Shown here: positions 19,251 through 26,401 of the stretch, in pieces
Layout: the number at the start of each line of letters is the position of its first letter
How positions within the stretch are numbered: the first letter of the stretch is position 1
Origin: Curtobacterium aurantiacum
Lineage (GTDB): Bacteria; Actinomycetota; Actinomycetes; Actinomycetales; Microbacteriaceae
DNA length: 64,000 bases
Direction: 5' to 3'
Assembly: GCF_018598555.1 (NCBI RefSeq)
Contig: NZ_JAHEWN010000006.1
Coordinates: 1 to 64,000, forward strand
Program-made: the position numbers and the translations under genes
Notes under the pieces: model-generated
The model's database searches: none
What the model was told of the DNA's origin: nothing
The model's input: only the letters and a program-made list of their open reading frames with translations

Positions 19251-20402
19251 TCAGAGCGCGAGTGCCAGGACCCCGGCGACGACGGTGAGCGGCGCCACGA
19301 TGCAGCCGAGCGCGATGTAGCGGCCCCACGACAGGTGCACGCCCTCGGCCGACAGGCGAGCGTGCCACAGCAGCGTCGCCAGCGAGGCCCACGGGGTGAT
19401 GAGACACCCGGCGTTCACACCGATGAGCAGGGCGGCGTACCGCAGCGCCTCGTGCCCGGCGGCCGGCTCGAGGACCAGGTACGCCGGCAGGTTGTCGATG
19501 CCGTTCGCCGCGACCGCCCCGGCTCCGCCGAGCAGCAGCAGCGAGCCCGTGCCGGTACCGCCCTGCAGCGCGTGCACGATCGGATCGGTGATGCCCGTCG
19601 TGTGCAGCGCCTCGACCACCACGAAGAGCCCGGCGGCGAAGAGCAGGGTCGACCACGGCACGCGGGACACCCGGAGGTCGGACGGCGACCGGAACGCCGC
19701 GACCACGACGAGCACGAGGGCTGCCGCGATCGCCGCGATCCAGACGGTCACGCCGGCGGTCAGCGCGACGACGAGGGCGACGAGCACCCCGGAGGCCGCC
19801 CAGAACGACACCGGGTCACTCGGCTTCCGCACCGACACGGGCGTGTAGCGACCGAACAGCCTGCCCCGGAACACCACGAGCAGCACCGCGCACGGCACGA
19901 CCACCCCGGCGACGGCGGGCCAGGCCATCAGCCCGGCGAACGGCAGCGGGCCGCCGAGCCCCATCCGGTCGACGGCGAGCAGGTTGGTCAGGTTCGACAC
20001 CGGCAGCAGCATCGAGGCGGTGTTCGCGAGCCAGACCGTGGTCAGGGCGAACGGCATCGGGGGCAGCCCCACCCGCCGCGCCAGCGAGATGACGATCGGG
20101 GTGAGGAGCACCGCCGTGGTGTCGATCGACAGGAAGACGGTGCAGAGCACGGCGAGGACGACGACCGCGCCCCAGAGACCGACGGTGCGACCGCCGCCGA
20201 TCCGAGCGGCGACGTCGGCGAGGCGGTCGAACACCCCGGCGTCGGCGGCGAGCTCGGCGACGATGGTGAGTCCGAGCACGAACCCCAGGACCGGCAGGAC
20301 CCGGTCTGCGAGCACGGCGAGGTCGTCGAGGGGCAGCAACCCGAACACGACGCAGACCGCGCCGACGACGAGCAGGGCCGCTCCGATGACCGCCTGACGC
20401 AC
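19251..20402 (-). CDS. ArsB/SLC13-type anion or ion permease
   Basis: 383 aa from GTG 20402, chosen because GGAGGA lies six bases upstream. About ten membrane segments. The two halves carry the ion-transporter-superfamily hairpins: SIDTTAVLLTPIV, LANTASMLLPVSNLTNLL and NAGCLITPWASLATLLWH. Arsenite, citrate/dicarboxylate or other substrates are possible; no arsR or arsC is next to it. Its upstream region was the phage insertion site: the putative attL lies 47 bases from the start codon. Confidence 0.75.
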   Translation of the reverse strand: MRQAVIGAALLVVGAVCVVFGLLPLDDLAVLADRVLPVLGFVLGLTIVAELAADAGVFDRLADVAARIGGGRTVGLWGAVVVLAVLCTVFLSIDTTAVLLTPIVISLARRVGLPPMPFALTTVWLANTASMLLPVSNLTNLLAVDRMGLGGPLPFAGLMAWPAVAGVVVPCAVLLVVFRGRLFGRYTPVSVRKPSDPVSFWAASGVLVALVVALTAGVTVWIAAIAAALVLVVVAAFRSPSDLRVSRVPWSTLLFAAGLFVVVEALHTTGITDPIVHALQGGTGTGSLLLLGGAGAVAANGIDNLPAYLVLEPAAGHEALRYAALLIGVNAGCLITPWASLATLLWHARLSAEGVHLSWGRYIALGCIVAPLTVVAGVLALAL

Positions 20403-20448
20403 GAACACTCCTCCAGCCGATGCCGCGGCAGGGTGACCGGCGGCGCTC

Positions 20449-20470
20449 CAATGTACGGGCCGATACATTG
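20449..20470 (+). other. Putative attL core region
   Basis: Perfect inverted repeat CAATGTA (20449-20455) and TACATTG (20464-20470) around cgggccga, the form expected of two integrase core-binding sites flanking a crossover region. The 9-mer TACGGGCCG (20454-20462) is repeated directly at 36922-36930. Left arm is host, right arm phage in this reading. Confidence 0.7.
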
Positions 20471-20501
20471 CACCGGTTCGCCACCTGAGCGCAGTCGCAG
20501 C

Positions 20502-20693
20502 ATGAGCGCGACCCCGCCGCACGTGCTGACGCCGCCCACGGGCGACGTCAAGACGATTCGCTGCTCATGCGGTGAGCGCTTCCGGGCGGTCTACCGCGCG
20601 TGCACCCACGCTGACGTCCTGAACCTCAACTGGCGCACTGAGACGGGCGAGGACGACCGCCCGGCGCGGCAAGCCGTCGTGCCGTACGAGTGA
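20502..20693 (+). CDS. Small phage protein with Cys cluster, between att and integrase
   Basis: 63 aa. CSCG, then a Cys-x-His 11 residues further (C21, C23, C34, H36), suggests a small metal-binding fold. In the integrated state it has no visible ribosome site. In the reconstructed excised circle its ATG overlaps the stop of the repressor gene as ATGA, which supports it as a real gene coupled to the repressor and lying before int. Function unknown; a role in integration or regulation is only inferred from position. Confidence 0.55.
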   Translation: MSATPPHVLTPPTGDVKTIRCSCGERFRAVYRACTHADVLNLNWRTETGEDDRPARQAVVPYE

Positions 20694-20709
20694 TCTGACA
20701 ACACGCCGT

Positions 20710-20718
20710 CATACCTAC
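20710..20718 (-). promoter_or_regulatory. Candidate repressor-binding motif before int
   Basis: CATACCTAC, the complement of GTAGGTATG, matches the element inside the repressor promoter at 36620-36628. A second AGGTATG overlaps the int start codon (20738-20744). Binding is inferred only from motif recurrence. Confidence 0.35.
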
Positions 20719-20741
20719 CGGTATTCGAGATAGTTGAAGGT

Positions 20742-21533
20742 ATGCACACGTTTGCCGCGTACGCGACCTACCTCGGTCGTCGGTACTCCCCCGCCACCGT
20801 CAGCACCCGCACCTACTGGCTGCGCCGACTCTCCGCCGTCGTCGACCCGCTCACCGCGACCGAGGACGACCTCTGGGACTTCCTCGACGCGGACGCCTCG
20901 TGGACGCCGAACACGCGCGCGACCGTCGTCGCCAGCTTCCGGACGTTCTACCGCTGGGCGGCGCGTCAGGGCCTCGTGAGCGTCAACCCGACCGAGGACA
21001 TGTCCCGGCCTCCCGTGCCCCGCACGGCGGCGAGGATCGCCAGCACGGACGTCCTGGTGCGCGCGCTCGACGAGGCGACGCCGTCCGAGCGCGTCATGCT
21101 GCTGCTCGGCGCGGAGTGCGGCCTCCGGGCGAGCGAGATCGCGGGGCTGCACGTCGACGACCGGCGCGGCGAGTGGCTCGCCGTGCGGGGCAAGGGCGGC
21201 AAGCTGCGTCACCTGCACACGTCGCCGGAGCTCGCCGCGGCGCTCGACGTCCTGGAGCGCGACCAGGTGCGCGCCGGCTACTACTTCCCCGGGCCCCGGG
21301 CGCCGCACGTCGAGCCCGCAACGATCTGGCGGCACGTGCGGAACCTCACGGGGCTCAACACGCACGCTCTGCGCCACCGTGCGGGCACGACGGTCTACCG
21401 GGGCACGGGGAACAACCTCCGGGTCGCCCAGGAGTTCCTCGGGCACGCGAAACCGACGACGACGGCGATCTACCTGCACGTCGAGCTCGACGACCTGGAG
21501 CGGGCGTCCGCCGCGACCCGGCTGGCGGCGTGA
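20742..21533 (+). CDS. int: Tyrosine-type site-specific integrase
   Basis: 263 aa, short for the family: SAM-like core-binding domain (about 1-90), catalytic domain (about 100-263), and no separate arm-binding domain. All catalytic residues are visible: R129 in GLRASEI, the beta-hairpin Lys at 151-154 (KGGK), H208-x-x-R211 in HALRHRAGT, H235 in FLGHA, and Tyr244 in TAIYLH. The last residues TRLAA resemble an ssrA-type degradation tag (ALAA). Catalyses integration at TACGGGCCG in this model, without a tRNA target. Confidence 0.95.
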   Translation: MHTFAAYATYLGRRYSPATVSTRTYWLRRLSAVVDPLTATEDDLWDFLDADASWTPNTRATVVASFRTFYRWAARQGLVSVNPTEDMSRPPVPRTAARIASTDVLVRALDEATPSERVMLLLGAECGLRASEIAGLHVDDRRGEWLAVRGKGGKLRHLHTSPELAAALDVLERDQVRAGYYFPGPRAPHVEPATIWRHVRNLTGLNTHALRHRAGTTVYRGTGNNLRVAQEFLGHAKPTTTAIYLHVELDDLERASAATRLAA

Positions 21534-21538
21534 CCCCC

Positions 21539-21571
21539 GGTCCGGGACCTGACCCGAACAGGCCCCGGACC
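21539..21571 (+). terminator. Hairpin after int
   Basis: 8-bp stem ggtccggg (21539-21546) with cccggacc (21564-21571), 6 bases past the int stop. Moderate strength. Confidence 0.4.
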
Positions 21572-21585
21572 GGTACCCTCCCCGC

Positions 21586-21816
21586 ATGGGGAAGTTGAAG
21601 TGGTGGATCGGCGTCGGCGCGTTCCTCGTGATCGTCGGTGTCGTCGCGTACGTCGGAGGCCAGTCATTGCGCTCCCACCCGAAGGACGCCGGAGACGCGC
21701 CAGTCCGAGCCTGCGTCGAGGCGTCCATGGAGAACGTCGACCCAGGCTCGGACCTGTACGCCCCGACCCTCAGCAAGGTCACCGAAGCGTGCGAGTCGCG
21801 CCTCGGTGACTCCTAG
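21586..21816 (+). CDS. Small phage membrane protein
   Basis: 76 aa. One N-terminal membrane segment (about 6-27), then a short exposed domain with two Cys (C45, C70). A TACCCT -10 element (21574-21579) ends six bases before the ATG, so it is probably transcribed as a leaderless message from its own promoter. Its end overlaps the convergent holin gene by 4 bases. A lysogen-expressed membrane protein (for example superinfection exclusion) is conceivable, but no similarity is recognised. Confidence 0.6.
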   Translation: MGKLKWWIGVGAFLVIVGVVAYVGGQSLRSHPKDAGDAPVRACVEASMENVDPGSDLYAPTLSKVTEACESRLGDS

Positions 21817-22082
21817 CCGAGCGCGTCCTCGGGCTCGGTCTTCAACCCGTCCGGGTAGCCGGCGCTGGTCACCTCCTCAGGCGGCGTCGCGTTCGGCACC
21901 GCGTACGTGGCGACGGTCGTCAGCACGGCCATGCCGAGGCCGACCCAGGGCTGCGCCTCGTCCGGGAGCGTGAACACCCCGGCGGTGAGCACGGACCCGA
22001 CGAGCGCGACGAGCGCCTTCGCGTAGCGCTGGACGGTGCCGATCGCGGAGGCGGTCGACGTGGTCTTCTCGTGGTCGCCCAT
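21813..22082 (-). CDS. Putative holin
   Basis: 89 aa from the ATG at 22082, which overlaps the endolysin stop (TGATG). Polar N-terminus MGDHEKTTSTASAIG, then two hydrophobic stretches (about 22-38 and 46-63) and an acidic hydrophilic tail. Size, topology and position directly downstream of the endolysin fit a phage holin, which permeabilises the membrane to release the lysin. Confidence 0.7.
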   Translation of the reverse strand: MGDHEKTTSTASAIGTVQRYAKALVALVGSVLTAGVFTLPDEAQPWVGLGMAVLTTVATYAVPNATPPEEVTSAGYPDGLKTEPEDALG

Positions 22083-22285
22083 CAGGCGATCCGCTCGAGG
22101 TAGCTGGCGACGATGTCGAGCTCGCGGGTGAGCATCGTGTCGGAGCCGTCGTTGTCGCGGTAGCGGACGAGGAGGTCCCGGTCCTCCGGGCTTTGGATCG
22201 GGACGCGCTTGCCGCTCGGGCCGCACACGTAGGCGGCGTTGGCCTTCTCGGTCGGCTTCTTGGTCACGGGGATGATGCTGTACAT
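22082..22285 (-). CDS. Nested small ORF with own ribosome site inside the endolysin frame
   Basis: 67 aa (MYSIIPVTKKPTEKANAAYV...) starting at ATG 22285, preceded by TAGGAGG with 6 bases spacing. This is one of the best ribosome sites in the prophage and is in frame with the endolysin. It probably was, or still is, an independent gene: a TAG in another frame lies in the ribosome site, so one indel upstream would restore separate genes. Function unknown. Confidence 0.5.
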   Translation of the reverse strand: MYSIIPVTKKPTEKANAAYVCGPSGKRVPIQSPEDRDLLVRYRDNDGSDTMLTRELDIVASYLERIA

Positions 22286-22765
22286 GCGGTGCCTCCTAGG
22301 GGCTGTGTGGCTGTTGGCGGGCTTGGACGGGGCGGGGATGGGTGCAGACGTCCACCGGGGGCGGAAACGGCCCTGGACGTACCGCAGGGGGCGCGTCCGG
22401 TAGCGGGCTTCGCGGCTGTCGGCTCCGTTGGCGCCGTAGGTGGTGACGTAGCCGTTGCCGAGATCCCCGACCATGAACTCGACGTGGTTGCCGACGCCGT
22501 TGCCCTCCCAGTCGAAGATCAGGACGTCCCACGGTTCGAGGTCGTCGGTGCCGGCGGCGTAGGTGCCGTCGCCCGCGGTCTTGAAGTTGTCGACCCAGAG
22601 GATCGGCCCGGGCTTGCCTCCCCAGAGGACGTGCGAGCAGAACGCCGCGCAGTCGTCCATCACGGGCGAGGCGGTCCACGGGACGGGCAGGCGGTCGCGA
22701 GTGCGACCAGCAAGGCCGAGCGCGTACGCCGAGGCGTCGGCGCGCGTGGTGCGGGTGAGGGTCAT
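22082..22765 (-). CDS. Endolysin (CHAP/NlpC-P60-like), C-terminally fused to a small ORF
   Basis: 227 aa. The catalytic Cys is probably in MDDCAAFCSHVLWGG near residue 38-42, and the catalytic His in GVGNHVEFMVGD near 93, as in CHAP-type amidases. The enzyme domain ends near 140, followed by a Pro-rich linker. From residue 161 the frame runs without a stop through what looks like an intergenic ribosome site (TAGGAGGCACCGC) into a second 67-aa unit. ATGA overlap with the upstream gene. Confidence 0.75.
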   Translation of the reverse strand: MTLTRTTRADASAYALGLAGRTRDRLPVPWTASPVMDDCAAFCSHVLWGGKPGPILWVDNFKTAGDGTYAAGTDDLEPWDVLIFDWEGNGVGNHVEFMVGDLGNGYVTTYGANGADSREARYRTRPLRYVQGRFRPRWTSAPIPAPSKPANSHTAPRRHRMYSIIPVTKKPTEKANAAYVCGPSGKRVPIQSPEDRDLLVRYRDNDGSDTMLTRELDIVASYLERIA

Positions 22766-23097
22766 CGTTCGGGTCTCCTGTCTCGGGTGCGTTCGAGGTC
22801 TTCGTCGATCTGGTCGAGTCGGAACTGGTGGACGCCCGCGGTGATCGCGAGGGCGTCGACCTTCTCCTCGATCCGGGCAAGCGCCCGGTAGTTCTGCGAG
22901 TGGCGGTCGTCGGCCTCCTCGCGGAGGTTCGTCTTGTGGTCGTTCTTGACCTCGTGCTTGACGAGGCCGAGGTCATCGGCGAGCTTGCGGAGCTTGACGA
23001 TGACGTAGAGGACGGCGAGCACGATCGCGCCGACGCCCGCGACGAGCGTCGTCCACCGAGTGATCGGGTCGTCGAGCACCGCGTCGGCCGCGGTCAC
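22762..23097 (-). CDS. Phage membrane-anchored coiled-coil protein (DUF2746-like)
   Basis: 111 aa from GTG 23097 (GTGA overlap with the tail gene). One N-terminal membrane segment (about 17-36) and a charged C-terminal part rich in heptad-like Leu/Ile positions (ALARIEEKVDALA, FRLDQIDEDLERTRD). Located with the lysis genes, it resembles the DUF2746 class of actinophage proteins and could be a second holin-like or lysis-accessory factor. Confidence 0.6.
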   Translation of the reverse strand: MTAADAVLDDPITRWTTLVAGVGAIVLAVLYVIVKLRKLADDLGLVKHEVKNDHKTNLREEADDRHSQNYRALARIEEKVDALAITAGVHQFRLDQIDEDLERTRDRRPER

Positions 23098-23720
23098 TGC
23101 TCGTCCACCCACAGCACCTCGAAGGTGAGCGAGGTCGAGCCCGCGTCGATCGCGGTGGACTGTCCGCCGTAGTTGCGCTGGTACCCGACGACGCGGAGCT
23201 TGTCGTTCGCGTTCAGGGACACGCACAGCCGAGATGCGGTGATCGACGGGGCAACGTTCGGGTCGTCGTTGAAGCCGCGCGGGCCGGGGTAGACGACCGC
23301 CCTGCAGACGGCGGCGCCGGCGTCTGCGGCGTCCTCGCTGTTCCGGGTCACCATGACGTACTGGGCGTAATAGTCCTCGGCGTTCAGCTTCAGCGTGGCC
23401 TGCACCATGTACATGCCGGCACGCGGGACCGTGAGTACGCCGCCGGACCAGGTGAACCCGCCGACGCGCTTCGTCGGGGCGGCCCACGCGGTGCCGGTGA
23501 CGATCCGAGCTTCGTCGTGGTTGAACGTCAGGCCCGTCGACGAGCGGGACACGCTGAACTTGGGCGTCGCGAGGATCGCCTTCTCGACCTTGCTCGTCCG
23601 TCCCATGACGGCGGCGAGCTCGTCGCCGCGCTGGTTGAGCCCGGTGTCGAGGTCAGTGACGAGCAGCGAGTCGTCGTAGACCTTGAGTCCCGCCGCACCT
23701 GCGGCGTCTCCTACAGCCAC
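23094..23720 (-). CDS. Tail-tip/receptor-binding type protein
   Basis: 208 aa. The N-terminal 60 residues look like a trimerising stem (LDTGLNQRGDELAAVMGRTSKVE). The C-terminal ~150 residues are predicted beta-rich with the C1q/TNF-like pattern seen in small phage tail proteins (VLTVPRAGMYMVQATLKLNAE..., LCVSLNANDKLRVVGYQRNYGG). Position between tail-tip and lysis genes agrees with a host-binding role. Confidence 0.65.
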   Translation of the reverse strand: MAVGDAAGAAGLKVYDDSLLVTDLDTGLNQRGDELAAVMGRTSKVEKAILATPKFSVSRSSTGLTFNHDEARIVTGTAWAAPTKRVGGFTWSGGVLTVPRAGMYMVQATLKLNAEDYYAQYVMVTRNSEDAADAGAAVCRAVVYPGPRGFNDDPNVAPSITASRLCVSLNANDKLRVVGYQRNYGGQSTAIDAGSTSLTFEVLWVDEQ

Positions 23721-23729
23721 GTGGGCCTC

Positions 23730-25460
23730 CTAGTTGGTGTAAGCAGCGATGGTTCCGGCCACGCTGCCGATGGTCTGGGTGATGGGTGCGTTCCCGATCG
23801 AGCCGGGCGGGGTGGTGACGAGGCCCTTCGTCGTGACGGTCATCGTCGCGGCGGAGAGGTCGAACACGAGGGCTTGCACGTAGCCCGTCGCGGTTGGTCG
23901 GTGCGGGAGCGACACGACCGCGGACATGCCCGGGCGAGCGGACCAGTCGGGTCGACCGACCGTGTCGATCTGCCGCTTCCGGGCGAGGAGCCGAGCGAGC
24001 AGGAACTTCGCCTGCCCGGGCCCTGGGTACGGGGTGTCGGTCTTCTCGAGCACGTAGGGGCGGCTGTACGTCGCGCCGGCCTTCGCAAAGTCCGTCGCGG
24101 TCCGCGCGCGGCCGAGGGCGTCGGTCCAGGCGTAGGTAACGATCACGGCGTCGGCGTTGAGCGGGAACCCGTCCTCACCGTCGTCGAGCACCGACGACGA
24201 CTCCTGGCCGCCGTAGAGCGTCGACCCGTGCTGCATGACGACCTGCCCGGGCACCTTGTACCCGTTGTCGGCGAGAACGAACGTGCCGGCCTCGTTCTGG
24301 AACAGGCGCATGCCGATCGATTCGAGGATCGGCCGCAGGAAGTCGTCCGCGACGTCGGTCTGCTTCCAGAGCAGCGACTCGGGTTCGCGATCGACGACCG
24401 GCGTGCGGGTCGACGACGAGTTGTTGGCTGCGCCGTCCCAGCCGTAGACGTAGCCGGTCGTGCCGGGGACCGAGTCGCCAGCGAACCACGTCATGAGCGA
24501 CGTGCCGTCGGTTTCGAGGCCGTCGCCCTCGGTGATCATCCACTTGCCTACGGCGATCGACGTCCGAGAGGAGCTCGACCCGCGGGCGACGAGCCGCACC
24601 GACGTGGCGCCCTCCGGGCAGGTGCCGGTGATGGACACCCTGTCGGTCTGCTGGTTGACGAGCACCTTCAGCAGACCGAGGCCCTTCGTGCTCTGCGAGA
24701 CGACAGTGCCCGCCTCGTTGGTGAACTGGAGGATCAGCGTCCCGGTCACGTTGCTGCCGCTGGTGGCGCGCATGAGCACGCTCGCGGTGTACGTGGTGCC
24801 GGGCGACGCGGAGACGGTGCCCTGGTTGAGGCCGACCTGGATCACGGTCACTTGCGACAGCCCTGTGGCGGCGGCGTAGTTCACGCCGTCGTAGGGCGTG
24901 AGGTCGAAGCTGAATTGCGCGGCCGGGGTCGACGAGCCCGCGTAGGTGTTCAGCGTCGTGACGTCGGGGTTGGGGATAAGGTTCTGCGCGGCGGCGTACG
25001 TGGTGAACGACTGGTCGGCGGTGCCAGCGGCGAGCTCGACCGCGGTGGCCCTACCGAGTGCGGTCGACACGACCTTCGCGGCGATCGCACGCGCCGATGC
25101 CTGGTAGCTCTTCGCGCGCAGGTCGACCGGGGTCGACGGCGCGTAGGTCAGGAGCGGGTACTCGTCCGAGACGAGCGTCAGCGCAACGGTGTCCGACTCC
25201 GGGGCGAACTCGCGGCCCTGCACGGTGAACCGCAGCGTCAGCGACGCAGGCGCGGCGAGTGTCAGGACGACCGGCGATCGCCGATCCGGTTCGAGCAGCG
25301 CCATGACGGCGTCCGATGGGCGGCGCACGGTGGCCTCGGCGGTCAGCCACGGGCTGTTGCCCTCGTCCATCGTGACGACCATGCGGTTCCCGACGGGGTC
25401 GAGCCGGGTGCCGGCGACGGTGAGCGTGAACGTCTGCGCGGTGAGGATCGCCACGGTCAC
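23730..25460 (-). CDS. Minor tail protein with carbohydrate-binding-like domain
   Basis: 576 aa from GTG 25460 (GTGA overlap with the previous gene's stop). The first ~120 residues are beta-rich with tail-hub character. The middle (about 160-310) has a jelly-roll-like pattern beginning NLIPNPDVTTLNTYAGSS, typical of carbohydrate-binding modules. About 330-560 (REPESLLWKQTDVADDFLRPIL..., LVTTPPG) resembles baseplate or tail-associated proteins. It probably forms the tail tip with the next gene and contacts the cell wall. Confidence 0.7.
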   Translation of the reverse strand: MTVAILTAQTFTLTVAGTRLDPVGNRMVVTMDEGNSPWLTAEATVRRPSDAVMALLEPDRRSPVVLTLAAPASLTLRFTVQGREFAPESDTVALTLVSDEYPLLTYAPSTPVDLRAKSYQASARAIAAKVVSTALGRATAVELAAGTADQSFTTYAAAQNLIPNPDVTTLNTYAGSSTPAAQFSFDLTPYDGVNYAAATGLSQVTVIQVGLNQGTVSASPGTTYTASVLMRATSGSNVTGTLILQFTNEAGTVVSQSTKGLGLLKVLVNQQTDRVSITGTCPEGATSVRLVARGSSSSRTSIAVGKWMITEGDGLETDGTSLMTWFAGDSVPGTTGYVYGWDGAANNSSSTRTPVVDREPESLLWKQTDVADDFLRPILESIGMRLFQNEAGTFVLADNGYKVPGQVVMQHGSTLYGGQESSSVLDDGEDGFPLNADAVIVTYAWTDALGRARTATDFAKAGATYSRPYVLEKTDTPYPGPGQAKFLLARLLARKRQIDTVGRPDWSARPGMSAVVSLPHRPTATGYVQALVFDLSAATMTVTTKGLVTTPPGSIGNAPITQTIGSVAGTIAAYTN

Positions 25461-26401
25461 ACTTCCTGGTACTCGACGCGAACGATCCAGTAGTCGCGCG
25501 TCTCGTCGTCGAGGGTGCGGCTGATCCGGCCGTCGACGACGTACGTCATGGCGACCGAGGGACGCTCGGAGTCGGTGATCGTGAACGTCGACGGGCGCTG
25601 GTGCATGGCGAACGCGAACGCCGCTTCGTCCTCGTCCTGGTACACGAGCTCGAACGCGCCCTGCCTCAGCGACGCTTCTTGCAGCGTCACGTCGATGCCG
25701 CCGCCGATGATCGGGTTGACGATGTTCCGGCCGGTGGCGCCCTCCTGCCACCCGTTCACCACGAGCGGCTGCGTGTTCTCGAACTCGACGTAGCTCGGCG
25801 TCGAGCCGTCGAAGAACGGGAGCTCGGCGCTGCCCGTCTCGATCAGCACGTCGTCGATGTACACGCTCTGGTCGAGGTAGCCGCCGGTGTACACGTTCGG
25901 GTCCCACAGCCAGATCGAGAATCCCGTGCGGCCCACGAGCGTCCGGTACGGGATCACCACGCGCTGCCACCCGGGGGTCGCGGCCTGCACGGTGACGGCG
26001 TTCGGCCCCTGCGTGCCGGAGTCGGTCACGGACAGGAGTACCGGGCGTGCCAGCTTGATCGGGACCGAGATCCACAGCGACACCATGTAGTCGGTGTCGT
26101 CGACGAGGCCGGTCACCGTGTGGGCTGCCCAGGACGCCTGTGCTGTCGGGGACTGCCAGCGGACTCGGAGCGACGACGACCCGGTGTGGGACACGGTCGT
26201 CGAGCGGGAGACGTCGACACCGGTCGTGCCGGCGGAGCCGCTCCAGGTAGACGTGTCGACCTCAAACCCGGGGTTGGGGTCGAGGTTGCGTCGGACCTCG
26301 ATGCCGTCGCGTGTGAGGGTCGAGACGGACTTCCCGGCGGTGCCGAGCCATGCGTAGGTGTTCTCGTGGCTGATCAGGTCGGAGGAGACGGTGGAGGGCA
26401 T
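25457..26401 (-). CDS. Distal-tail-like protein with CBM-like insert
   Basis: 314 aa. ATG 26401 overlaps the tape-measure stop (TGATG). A CBM-type segment begins at NLDPNPGFEVDTSTW near residue 37 and runs to about 185. The C-terminal part (GTGRNIVNPI..., RQGAFELVYQDEDEAAF, the MTYVVDGRISR region) looks like a tail-hub domain. Directly downstream of the tape measure, the standard place for the distal tail protein. Confidence 0.7.
   Translation of the reverse strand: MPSTVSSDLISHENTYAWLGTAGKSVSTLTRDGIEVRRNLDPNPGFEVDTSTWSGSAGTTGVDVSRSTTVSHTGSSSLRVRWQSPTAQASWAAHTVTGLVDDTDYMVSLWISVPIKLARPVLLSVTDSGTQGPNAVTVQAATPGWQRVVIPYRTLVGRTGFSIWLWDPNVYTGGYLDQSVYIDDVLIETGSAELPFFDGSTPSYVEFENTQPLVVNGWQEGATGRNIVNPIIGGGIDVTLQEASLRQGAFELVYQDEDEAAFAFAMHQRPSTFTITDSERPSVAMTYVVDGRISRTLDDETRDYWIVRVEYQEV

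Noticed and set aside
21813-22226. 137-codon version of the holin gene
   Set aside because: The extra 48 codons overlap the endolysin and are Arg/Pro-rich shadow sequence; the ATG at 22082 with TGATG overlap is better.
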